Made by a program: the position numbers and the translations under genes
Shown: positions 48,384-55,465 of the stretch, piece by piece
How positions within the stretch are numbered: position 1 is the first letter of the stretch
Layout of the letters: each line of letters opens with the position of its first letter
NCBI RefSeq assembly: GCF_900141875.1
Contig: NZ_FQZE01000015.1
Coordinates: 55,357-119,356, forward strand
DNA from: Tangfeifania diversioriginum
GTDB lineage: Bacteria > Bacteroidota > Bacteroidia > Bacteroidales > Prolixibacteraceae
DNA: 64,000 nt
Direction: 5' to 3'
Notes under the pieces: model-generated
Told to the model about the DNA's origin: nothing
Seen by the model: only the letters and a program-made list of their open reading frames with translations
The model's database searches: none

Positions 48384-48438
48384 CATTCAGGGTTTCTTCC
48401 CTGACAAGTCATAGTCTCACTCAAAGTGAGGCTATGAC
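48384..48438. repeat. Palindromic repeat unit, copy 2
   Basis: TCAGGG-TTTCTT-CCCTGA (48387-48404) followed by a 14-bp stem with a CAA loop (48408-48438, one T-G wobble). It has the same order and orientation as copy 1. It lies 26 bases after the peptidase stop and may help end transcription. Confidence 0.8.
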
Positions 48439-48478
48439 TGAGAAATATGCGTAACATGAAAAGTGTATCTTTAAAAAA

Positions 48479-48924
48479 GGCAGGCCTGTAAGCCGGGTTC
48501 TGTACTCTGATTTCATCATAAATGAACGTCATGAGCCTTTATCATTTATCTTGTCCCGTCATTGCTGCCGGGATCCTTGCAGCCTACCCCTCCTGACTCC
48601 CGGTGTGCAGCCGGAAACGAAACGGGCCGTTTCGTTGAGCAGCAACAGCTTTTCAATCAGGATATATTTGGCTTTGCAACCCGCGAGGTGTACGGCTGAC
48701 CGTGTCGCCACGGCCACCGGTGGGCTCTTACCCCACCTTTTCACCCTTGTCCGCCGAAGCCCCGGCGAAGGCGGACTTGTCCGCTTTCAAACCAAAACTC
48801 CAGCAAGACGGTTATTTTCTGTTACACTGCTATCCCCTTTCAGAGATCTCCCGGTTAAGGAGCGCGGTGCCCTGCGTTGCCCGGACTTTCCTTCCCGAGT
48901 ACTCGGGACGATAAAGCAGCCTGC
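48479..48924 (-). ncRNA. rnpB: RNase P RNA
   Basis: The catalytic RNA that matures tRNA 5' ends. The 5' P1 strand GGCAGGC pairs with the 3' GCCTGCC. The 5' P4 core GGAAAGTCCGGGCAACGCAGG-like stretch is near 48878-48898, and the 3' signature ACAGAACCCGGCTTACAGG lies at 48484-48502. GGTAAGAGCCCACCG and other conserved loops lie between. Length of about 446 nt is usual for the type A RNA. A perfect -7 box TATTTTTG (complement of 48930-48937) puts the start near 48924, and a T6 run follows the 3' end. A GC-rich hairpin at 48749-48776 extends one helix. Confidence 0.97.
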
Positions 48925-48929
48925 CGGTG

Positions 48930-48937
48930 CAAAAATA
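48930..48937 (-). promoter_or_regulatory. -7 box TATTTTTG of rnpB
   Basis: A perfect TAnnTTTG six bases before the P1 helix, with CTTG 18 bases further upstream. It fixes the 5' end of the RNA near 48924. Confidence 0.65.
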
Positions 48938-48993
48938 ATAAATAGTTTCGAGATTCAAGTTCCATGTTACAGGTTCAACATGCAACATAAAAT

Positions 48994-50028
48994 CTATTTC
49001 CTTCGCAGCATCACCATTGTGGCACCGTAACCGTATTCTTTAAACGAGGCATCCTGAAAAGTGTATTTCGGATATTTGGATTTGAGCAGTTTGGCCACTT
49101 CCTGCTTCAAAACACCCTGCCCCACCCCGTGGATAAAAACAATGCGTATGGCCCGCGACTGGATGGCCGATTGCATTTCATTTTTTACTTTCTCCAGTTG
49201 AATATCCAAAATTTCTTTATTGCTTAACCCTGCGGGATTATCGAGCAGTTCGTGAATATGAAGGTCAACTTCTATGATTTCCTCATCGCGGCGTCGTTCT
49301 GGCTTTTTTTTCACCGTTTTTTGTTCTTTTGACTTCACCACTTTCCTGAAATCATCGTCGGTAAGCTTATTTATTTCAGTATTTAAGAGGTTTTCAGTGA
49401 TCTGAAAAATCATTGCATTCCGCTCGAAAAACAAATTGGAATGGAAACTTTTTTCCTTGTAGAATTTCACAGGATTCACTTTGAATTTTTTTGATACCGG
49501 CTGACGTTTTTCTGTATCCTCATCTCTAAAAAAGATAACATTGAAAAAGTATTCAGGTAAATCACTGATATCATTTTCGGCAATACTTTCCAGCAGCTTT
49601 TTTGAATTGGGTTGAACTGTTCCGTATTCCACGGTTTCATAAACATCTTCGCTGAAGTGGGCATAATGAAAAAGCAACGTAAAATTACTGTCGTTTACCA
49701 AAAAGAGTTCAATCTCGCCGGCCAGCGGATTTTTATCGTCGGTTGGCACAAAGCAAAAGTAGAAGTCGGGAGAATCCTTGCCTTCAATAATTTCGCCTGT
49801 TTCTTCTTCGTATTCTTCATCCTCCGTCTCTTCCTCGATTTGGGGTGCGGTACCCCTGTCGGATTTATTTAAATCCGGGTCGCTCATATTTATCAGCTGC
49901 GAAATGGGATACGGAATTTCAAAACCATCCTCGTTCTCCACGTTTACCATGTTCTTCCCAATAAAACCGGTTACAATTCCTCCTCCCACATCGTTCAGAA
50001 ATTTAACCTTATCTCCTGTTTTTATCAT
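48994..50028 (-). CDS. DUF2027/Smr-domain protein (MutS2-related C-terminus)
   Basis: A 344-residue protein. The N-terminal SH3-like/DUF2027 part (about 1-50: GDKVKFLNDVGGGIVTGFIG) is followed by an acidic linker and a beta domain (about 80-235). The C-terminal Smr domain (about 270-344) has EVDLHIHELLDNPAGLSN and IRIVFIHGVGQGVLKQEVA, the DLHG-like and HGxGxGxL motifs found at the end of MutS2. Smr domains cut or bind branched nucleic acid or ribosome-linked mRNA; here the role is unknown. An upstream TTG start (50055) overlaps the -7 box region, so the ATG at 50028 is used. Divergent from queA. Confidence 0.9.
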   Translation of the reverse strand: MIKTGDKVKFLNDVGGGIVTGFIGKNMVNVENEDGFEIPYPISQLINMSDPDLNKSDRGTAPQIEEETEDEEYEEETGEIIEGKDSPDFYFCFVPTDDKNPLAGEIELFLVNDSNFTLLFHYAHFSEDVYETVEYGTVQPNSKKLLESIAENDISDLPEYFFNVIFFRDEDTEKRQPVSKKFKVNPVKFYKEKSFHSNLFFERNAMIFQITENLLNTEINKLTDDDFRKVVKSKEQKTVKKKPERRRDEEIIEVDLHIHELLDNPAGLSNKEILDIQLEKVKNEMQSAIQSRAIRIVFIHGVGQGVLKQEVAKLLKSKYPKYTFQDASFKEYGYGATMVMLRRK

Positions 50029-50044
50029 ATTCTCAAATTTTTTG

Positions 50045-50052
50045 CAAAAGTA
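50045..50052 (-). promoter_or_regulatory. -7 box TACTTTTG of the DUF2027 gene
   Basis: A perfect TAnnTTTG 16 bases before the ATG at 50028. It rules out the upstream TTG at 50053-50055. Confidence 0.5.
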
Positions 50053-50081
50053 CAATATTTTTATCCATTCAATTTTTCAGC

Positions 50082-50089
50082 TATTTTTG
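50082..50089 (+). promoter_or_regulatory. -7 box TATTTTTG of queA
   Basis: A perfect TAnnTTTG. Transcription from near 50096 leaves only the TTG at 50111 as an in-frame conventional start before the conserved queA sequence. Confidence 0.5.
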
Positions 50090-50110
50090 CAGCCTCAAAA
50101 AATAATTGAT

Positions 50111-51322
50111 TTGCACAAATTTCAAAAAATAAAAATAAGCGATTTCACGTATCAGCTGCCCGAGGAGCGAATTGCCAAATATCCGCTGAAAGAGCGGGAC
50201 AATTCGAAGCTGCTTTTCTGGCAAAACGGAAAGACGGAACAAACTGTTTTCAGGAATATTACGAGCTACCTGCCCGAAAACTCACTGCTGGTTTTTAATA
50301 ACACGCGGGTGATTCATGCACGCCTTTTTTTCCGAAAAGCAACCGGGGCAAAAATTGAAATATTCTGCCTGGAACCGGTTTCACCATCGGATTACCAGAT
50401 TGCTTTTCAGGAAAAAGAAAAAGTGACCTGGAAATGTATGGTGGGCAATAGTAAAAAATGGAAAAGCGAAGAGCTGCAGCGCGAGTTTGAAATAAACGGC
50501 AAACCCGTTCATTTGAAAGCCCGAAAAAAAGGACAGCAAGGCAATTCATTTTTAATAGAATTTTCCTGGGAAGGTGAATTTACGTTTGCTGAAATTATTG
50601 AACATGCCGGAGTGCTGCCCATTCCTCCCTACCTGAACCGCGAAACCGAACCGGAAGATGAGCTCACTTACCAAACGGTGTATGCCAAAAACGACGGCTC
50701 GGTGGCAGCTCCCACGGCAGGTTTGCATTTCACCAAAAATGTGCTGAAAAACCTTGCTGAAAAAAATATTGAAACCGCCGAAATTACGCTGCATGTGGGA
50801 GCCGGAACATTTCAGCCGGTTAAATCGGAAACCATCGACGGGCACACTATGCACCACGAGCAGGTGCTGATTTCGAAATCGTTCATCGAAAAATTGCTGT
50901 CACATGCCGGAAAAATAATTGCGGTGGGCACCACTTCGGTTCGCTCGCTTGAAAGTTTGTACTGGCTGGGACTGAAACTCGAGAAAGCCCACCACCCGGG
51001 CGACATTCCGGAAGTTTTGCAGTGGGAACCATACGAAAATGAGGCAACCATCGGCGTTGAAAAAGCACTGCAAAACATCCTGGATTTCCTCGAAAAAACT
51101 CAGCAGAAAACGGTACGTTTTTCAACTCAAATAATTATTGTTCCGGGCTATGAATTCAAAATAATTGAAGGAATGATCACCAACTTTCATCAGCCGCAAA
51201 GCACGCTGCTGCTGTTAATCAGTGCATTTCTGGGCGACGACTGGAAAAAAGTTTATGATTATGCACTGAAAAATGATTTCCGGTTTTTGAGCTACGGCGA
51301 CAGCAACTTATACCTGAGGTGA
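50111..51322 (+). CDS. queA: S-adenosylmethionine:tRNA ribosyltransferase-isomerase (long Bacteroidetes form)
   Basis: A 403-residue enzyme that turns 7-aminomethyl-7-deazaguanine in tRNA into epoxyqueuosine. Motifs are YQLPEERIAKYPLKERDNSK, LLVFNNTRVIHARLFF, GSVAAPTAGLHFTKNVL and MITNFHQPQSTLLLL. It is longer than proteobacterial QueA (about 350), as usual in this phylum. The open frame runs back to 49778 but that part is antisense to the DUF2027 gene. No ATG lies between the -7 box and the conserved core, so the start is probably the TTG at 50111. Confidence 0.92.
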   Translation: MHKFQKIKISDFTYQLPEERIAKYPLKERDNSKLLFWQNGKTEQTVFRNITSYLPENSLLVFNNTRVIHARLFFRKATGAKIEIFCLEPVSPSDYQIAFQEKEKVTWKCMVGNSKKWKSEELQREFEINGKPVHLKARKKGQQGNSFLIEFSWEGEFTFAEIIEHAGVLPIPPYLNRETEPEDELTYQTVYAKNDGSVAAPTAGLHFTKNVLKNLAEKNIETAEITLHVGAGTFQPVKSETIDGHTMHHEQVLISKSFIEKLLSHAGKIIAVGTTSVRSLESLYWLGLKLEKAHHPGDIPEVLQWEPYENEATIGVEKALQNILDFLEKTQQKTVRFSTQIIIVPGYEFKIIEGMITNFHQPQSTLLLLISAFLGDDWKKVYDYALKNDFRFLSYGDSNLYLR

Positions 51323-51396
51323 ACAACCCCAAATTTAATCCTCAAATTTCAAATTGTTTTTGCCATATTTACATTACATTTTAAGAACAAAAAAAA

Positions 51397-52851
51397 ATGA
51401 GAATTTTAGAAAAACTGGAACCGCAACCTTTATTCAACTATTTCGAAGACATTTGCCAGGTGCCGCGCCCCTCGAAAAAGGAAGAAAAAATCAGAAAATT
51501 TCTGCTCGAATTTGCAACAAAAAATAACCTGCCGGCAAAATCCGACAGTGCTGGAAATGTGCTGATTTCGAAACCCGCCATGCCCGGCAGGGAAAATGCT
51601 CCCGCAGTGATTTTACAAACTCACATGGATATGGTGTGCGAGAAAAACAGCGATAAAGTTTTTGATTTTGACAATGACCCTATTCAGCCACTGATTGAAG
51701 GCAATTGGGTAAAAGCCCATGGAACGACCCTGGGAGCCGATTGTGGAATTGGAATTGCCGCCCAAATGGCTGTTCTTACTTCTAACGAAATAAATCACGG
51801 GCCCATTGAATGCCTCATTACGGTGGATGAAGAAACCGGACTAACCGGTGCTTTTGCGCTCGAAAAAAATTTCATGACGGGGTCAATACTTCTAAACCTC
51901 GATTCGGAGGATGAAGGCGAAATATTTATTGGTTGTGCCGGCGGAGTCGATACGCTTTCTTATTTTACTTATGAAAATGAAAATGTTCCCGAAAATTCAG
52001 TGGCTTTCAAAATCTCGGTCACCGGCCTCCAGGGCGGCCACTCGGGCGACGACATTCATAAAAACCGCGGCAATGCCAATAAAATTATAAACAGGTTGCT
52101 CTGGATTGCTGGTCGCGATTATGGAATGCGGCTAAATGAATTTGACGGTGGAAACCTGCGAAATGCCATTGCCCGCGAAGCCCATGCAAAAATTGTTGTT
52201 CCGGCAACTGAAAAAGAAAAATTCCGGAACACTCTCAAGCAACTGGCTTCCGATATAAAGTTTGAATATAAATTTAATGAACCCAAACTTCAGATAAAGG
52301 CAGAAAGTATTGAACTTCCGGAAACAGTAATCGATGAAGCAACACAGAAAAACCTGCTCCATGCAGTTTATGCCTGCCCGCACGGAATCCTCGAATGGAG
52401 CACGCGCATGGAAGGCATGGTTGAAACCTCAAACAACCTGGCATCGGTAAAATTTGTGCCCGGCAACAAAATAATGATTACCACCAGCCAGCGCAGCGAA
52501 CTGGAAAGCCGCAAATATTATGTGGCCGAGATGGTGCGGTCGGTTTTTGAAATGGCCGGTGCCGAGGTGAGACACACTGACGGCTACCCGGGCTGGACAC
52601 CGAATCCCGAGTCGGATATCCTGAAAATTACAGTGGATTCCTATAAAAAGCTTTTTGGGAACCAACCAATTGTACGTTCCATACACGCCGGGCTTGAATG
52701 CGGATTGTTTCTGGAAAAATACCCACATCTCGATATGGTTTCGTTTGGCCCCACCATTTTAGGCGCCCACTCGCCCGACGAACGGCTCGACATTGAAACC
52801 ACTTCAAAATTCTGGAAACACCTGGTTGATATTCTGGAGCGGATTGAATAA
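51397..52851 (+). CDS. pepD: Aminoacyl-histidine dipeptidase (PepD, M20 family)
   Basis: A 484-residue zinc dipeptidase of broad specificity, cleaving Xaa-His and other dipeptides in the cytoplasm. Metal ligands fit His in LQTHMDMVCEK (about 72), Asp in TTLGADCGIG, the catalytic Glu in VDEETGLTGA, and Asp in NLDSEDEGE. ISVTGLQGGHSGDDIHKNRG is the PepD-specific lid segment and GAHSPDERLDIE the distal ligand region. Length matches E. coli PepD (485). Confidence 0.95.
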   Translation: MRILEKLEPQPLFNYFEDICQVPRPSKKEEKIRKFLLEFATKNNLPAKSDSAGNVLISKPAMPGRENAPAVILQTHMDMVCEKNSDKVFDFDNDPIQPLIEGNWVKAHGTTLGADCGIGIAAQMAVLTSNEINHGPIECLITVDEETGLTGAFALEKNFMTGSILLNLDSEDEGEIFIGCAGGVDTLSYFTYENENVPENSVAFKISVTGLQGGHSGDDIHKNRGNANKIINRLLWIAGRDYGMRLNEFDGGNLRNAIAREAHAKIVVPATEKEKFRNTLKQLASDIKFEYKFNEPKLQIKAESIELPETVIDEATQKNLLHAVYACPHGILEWSTRMEGMVETSNNLASVKFVPGNKIMITTSQRSELESRKYYVAEMVRSVFEMAGAEVRHTDGYPGWTPNPESDILKITVDSYKKLFGNQPIVRSIHAGLECGLFLEKYPHLDMVSFGPTILGAHSPDERLDIETTSKFWKHLVDILERIE

Positions 52852-52867
52852 ATAAAAAATCATCTAT

Positions 52868-53731
52868 TTACTTCTCGTGATAAACGAGAACGGGTTTGTT
52901 GAAGTGTGTCAATACATTTTTCGTGTCGCTTGAACTGAATATTTCGCCGAAAAATCCTTTCCTTTCTTTTAGCAGAACCAGCAAATCAGGATCTTTGTCA
53001 TCCTTAAATTTTTCAATTGCAGTTATCATATCTTTTTCGGTGAAAAGTTTAAACTGCGGTTTTTCAATGCCGGTTTCATTTTCAACAACTTCCTGCAAAC
53101 CAATCCATTTCAATTTCCCGGCAAAATCTGTTTCGGTCTGGTTGTGCAGAATGGTAAAACTCACATCGTTTGTTTGTGCAAGTAGCTTTTTCAGGTGCTT
53201 GAGCGATTCAATATCCTCGGGGTGAAAATCGGTGGCATAAATTACATCTTTTATTACAAAATGTGTTGTATTTTCGGGAATAACAAAAACAGGACAGCCA
53301 ACATGTTCAATCAGGTTGGGATACCCAATCAATCCTCCCGTAGCCTCTGAGTAACTCTGGTTGTTGCTGATAAGAAGCATCAAATCAGGATTTTTCTCGT
53401 ATTCTTCCTGTACTACATCAATGCGATTAATTTCAGAAATATGAATTTCAAACGGCACATTCACCGAATGCTTTTTAATGTACTCGGCAGTAATTTCCCT
53501 GATTTTGGTTTCTGCCACCTTAAATTCTTTTCGTGCATTTCTTTCAACTACTACCAGTGCCGGATCTACCGGACCGCCACCACCTGCCATAAATGACTGC
53601 CTCATCCAGTCGAAATCGAAAACATAAATAATTTTCAGGTTACGTTTCGACCGGTTGCTCAGCGAAAAAGCATAAGCAATAAGTTCTTCAATATTTTTAT
53701 ACGAATCGAGCAGTAACAAATTAGTCTTCAT
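52868..53731 (-). CDS. Tandem universal stress protein
   Basis: A 287-residue protein with two UspA-like domains (about 1-150 and 155-287). The first opens TNLLLLDSYKNIEELIAYAF and ends with VGCPVFVIPE; the second opens IKDVIYATDFHPEDIESLKHL and ends LTHFNKPVLVYHEK. The ATP-binding GxxG(9)G(S/T) signature is not clear in either half, so it may be of the non-ATP type. It is the last gene of a minus-strand stress-type cluster with YtxH and holin-like proteins, after a gap of 26 bp. Confidence 0.85.
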   Translation of the reverse strand: MKTNLLLLDSYKNIEELIAYAFSLSNRSKRNLKIIYVFDFDWMRQSFMAGGGGPVDPALVVVERNARKEFKVAETKIREITAEYIKKHSVNVPFEIHISEINRIDVVQEEYEKNPDLMLLISNNQSYSEATGGLIGYPNLIEHVGCPVFVIPENTTHFVIKDVIYATDFHPEDIESLKHLKKLLAQTNDVSFTILHNQTETDFAGKLKWIGLQEVVENETGIEKPQFKLFTEKDMITAIEKFKDDKDPDLLVLLKERKGFFGEIFSSSDTKNVLTHFNKPVLVYHEK

Positions 53732-53757
53732 GGCTGAATATTTTTTTTTGTCGCAGT

Positions 53758-53994
53758 TTACTCTTCCTGCGTATGTTTTTCTTTTTTGTGCCTGCGCTTG
53801 TGGTGTCGCCTGCCGGTAATAAGGTCAACAATTATACGGGTGCCCATGTCCATGGCAATATCCCTGAGTTTATCGGTTGAATTCTCAACTATATCGGCTG
53901 TTGAGCCGACAATTTGTTTTTCGTAAAGTTCTTCCTGGTACTTAAGTTGCTTTTTCAGCATACCTAATTCACGCATGTTTCTGACTGGCTTCAT
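53758..53994 (-). CDS. Small hypothetical protein of the YtxH/holin-like cluster
   Basis: A 78-residue soluble, helical protein. A coiled-coil-prone N-terminus (ELGMLKKQLKYQEELYEKQI) is followed by an amphipathic stretch and a very basic, His-rich tail (GRRHHKRRHKKEKHTQEE). The basic tail could bind the membrane or DNA. No family function is known to me. It starts one base after the stop of the holin-like gene (TAAGATG), so it is translated in series with it. Upstream in-frame codons would overlap that gene and are not used. Confidence 0.72.
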   Translation of the reverse strand: MKPVRNMRELGMLKKQLKYQEELYEKQIVGSTADIVENSTDKLRDIAMDMGTRIIVDLITGRRHHKRRHKKEKHTQEE

Positions 53995-53995
53995 C

Positions 53996-54364
53996 TTAAC
54001 TTTCTTTTTCCTGTTCGTCTTCTTCAAATAGAATCTCCGAGAAATTACTGATTACGGAGTTGGTCACAATCTTTTTTCGGAACAAAAGAAAGCCGACAGC
54101 CACAATGATGAGGAAACCGCCTGCAATGAGCACCCCTTCAAAATAGTTGTGATATGTTTGCCCGTACCAAACGGCAAATGCCGCGGCACCAAAGCCTATT
54201 ACCAGAGAAAACAGCAACGTAACCACAATCATGTTGAAGAGGTATGATATTGATCTGCTTACTTTTTCAAGAAGTGTAAGTTTTGCCAGGTCAACTTTTG
54301 CCTGAACATAACTTTTTACCGAACCATTCAGTTCGCCAATGTTTTTTGCTAAATCTTTGCTCAT
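53996..54364 (-). CDS. Phage-holin-family-like membrane protein (DUF1469 type)
   Basis: A 122-residue protein with two long membrane segments (about 40-66 and 75-95: FNMIVVTLLFSLVIGFGAAA and GVLIAGGFLIIVAVGFLLF). The cytoplasmic N-terminal helix (LNGSVKSYVQAKVDLAKLTL) is typical of the Holin-X/DUF1469 group. Such proteins often neighbour YtxH-domain genes in Bacteroidetes and probably act in envelope stress rather than phage lysis. It lies between the YtxH gene (57-bp gap) and a small basic protein. Confidence 0.8.
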   Translation of the reverse strand: MSKDLAKNIGELNGSVKSYVQAKVDLAKLTLLEKVSRSISYLFNMIVVTLLFSLVIGFGAAAFAVWYGQTYHNYFEGVLIAGGFLIIVAVGFLLFRKKIVTNSVISNFSEILFEEDEQEKES

Positions 54365-54421
54365 TGCAATAAAAAAAATTAACGGTTTACCAATCAGTTG
54401 TTTACTAAAAAACTGATGTTA

Positions 54422-54712
54422 TCAGGCTTTTTCAGTTTTAGCCGTTTTTTCATTCATTTTGGCTTTTACTTTGTCTTCGGCTTCGTGCGCTTTGCCGCGC
54501 ATTTCTTCCATTACTTCGTTTACCTGGTCTTTCAAACCGTCAACTTTTTCACTGATGGTATCGGTCATTTCCTGCGATACACTTTTTACTTTTTTAGATA
54601 TGTCTTTCCGGGTTTTTGAACCTTTGTCAGGTGCAATTAAAATTCCGGTTACAACTCCAGCTGCCGTTCCGGCAACAAATCCCAATAATGCGTTTGCTGT
54701 TGATCGTTTCAT
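54422..54712 (-). CDS. YtxH domain-containing protein
   Basis: A 96-residue protein with one N-terminal membrane segment (NALLGFVAGTAAGVVTGILIAP, glycine-rich), followed by the YtxH signature APDKGSKTRKDISKKVKS and a long Lys/Glu/Ala coiled coil. YtxH proteins are induced by general or envelope stress in other bacteria; their mechanism is unknown. First gene of the YtxH, holin-like, small basic protein series. The 275 bases upstream (54713-54987) are AT-rich and hold no recognised feature. Confidence 0.88.
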   Translation of the reverse strand: MKRSTANALLGFVAGTAAGVVTGILIAPDKGSKTRKDISKKVKSVSQEMTDTISEKVDGLKDQVNEVMEEMRGKAHEAEDKVKAKMNEKTAKTEKA

Positions 54713-54987
54713 AATTTCTACTTTTTAAATTGTTTATAATTAATAATTCTTTTCTCGTGTTAAACACTGTATTATGCTGGTTTAACTTCGCCTGTAATTA
54801 TGAAAAAAACATTCCATTAATTCGGTGAAATTCCCCACAGAACATAAAACATTAACTATCAACATATTGCGCTTTTGGGCAATTTTTTATCAAAAAACAT
54901 AATGTGTGAAGTAAATCCACAACCTGTGTAATTAGTGAACAACAATTGGGGAATAGAGCCGAGTTGGCCAGCCCGGGAAAGGCCACA

Positions 54988-55392
54988 TTAAACGGAACTC
55001 CCGGTGATCAGGAACTCAATATAATTTTTGGGGATGGGTTTTTCCAGAAAGGCGCTAACCACAGGGAATTGCATCACCTGGTTGCGCAGTTTTTCAGTGT
55101 TGTTATTGGTGCAAACGATTACTTCAGGTTTTTTCAGAAATGATTTCAATTCCGAAATTTTTTCGAGTGTTGAAGGCAACTTTGCACCTGATATTTTTTC
55201 GTCGAGAAGTATGTAATGCAGGTTCTTATTTTTTGCAATAATTTGTTTTTCAATAAAATGAAGTGCTTCCCTGAAGTCATTGAAAGGAAAAAAATACTTA
55301 TCGAGTTCTTTACTGTTCAGTACTTCTTCCTGCTGATGTAGAAAGGAAGAATCGGAATCGATACAAAGGACCTTTTTTCGTTTTTGTTTCAT
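54988..55392 (-). CDS. Single-domain response-regulator-like receiver
   Basis: A 134-residue receiver-like protein. The fold cues are KKVLCIDSDSSFLHQQEEVL (acidic pair), YILLDEKISG (candidate phospho-Asp), VIVCTNNNTEKL (Thr) and AFLEKPIPKNY (conserved Lys-Pro). Sequence around the Asp is atypical for a standard receiver (DxxMP is missing), so phosphorylation is uncertain. It is 73 bp downstream of the hybrid kinase gene on the same strand, so it could be an acceptor for that kinase's Hpt domain. The ATG at 55392 is taken over a GTG pair just upstream. Confidence 0.75.
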   Translation of the reverse strand: MKQKRKKVLCIDSDSSFLHQQEEVLNSKELDKYFFPFNDFREALHFIEKQIIAKNKNLHYILLDEKISGAKLPSTLEKISELKSFLKKPEVIVCTNNNTEKLRNQVMQFPVVSAFLEKPIPKNYIEFLITGSSV

Positions 55393-55465
55393 CACCACTT
55401 CAATTTGATACTACCTGAAAAATCAATTACTATTCCAAAAAAAATTAAGGGCTCATGAAAAAAGG

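Noticed and set aside
48551..49030. Long open frame of 159 codons on the plus strand
   Set aside because: It lies antisense across RNase P RNA and the end of the DUF2027 gene; its composition follows those features and no family is recognisable.
49778..50110. N-terminal extension of the queA frame
   Set aside because: It is antisense to the DUF2027/Smr gene, upstream of the queA -7 box, and not like QueA proteins.
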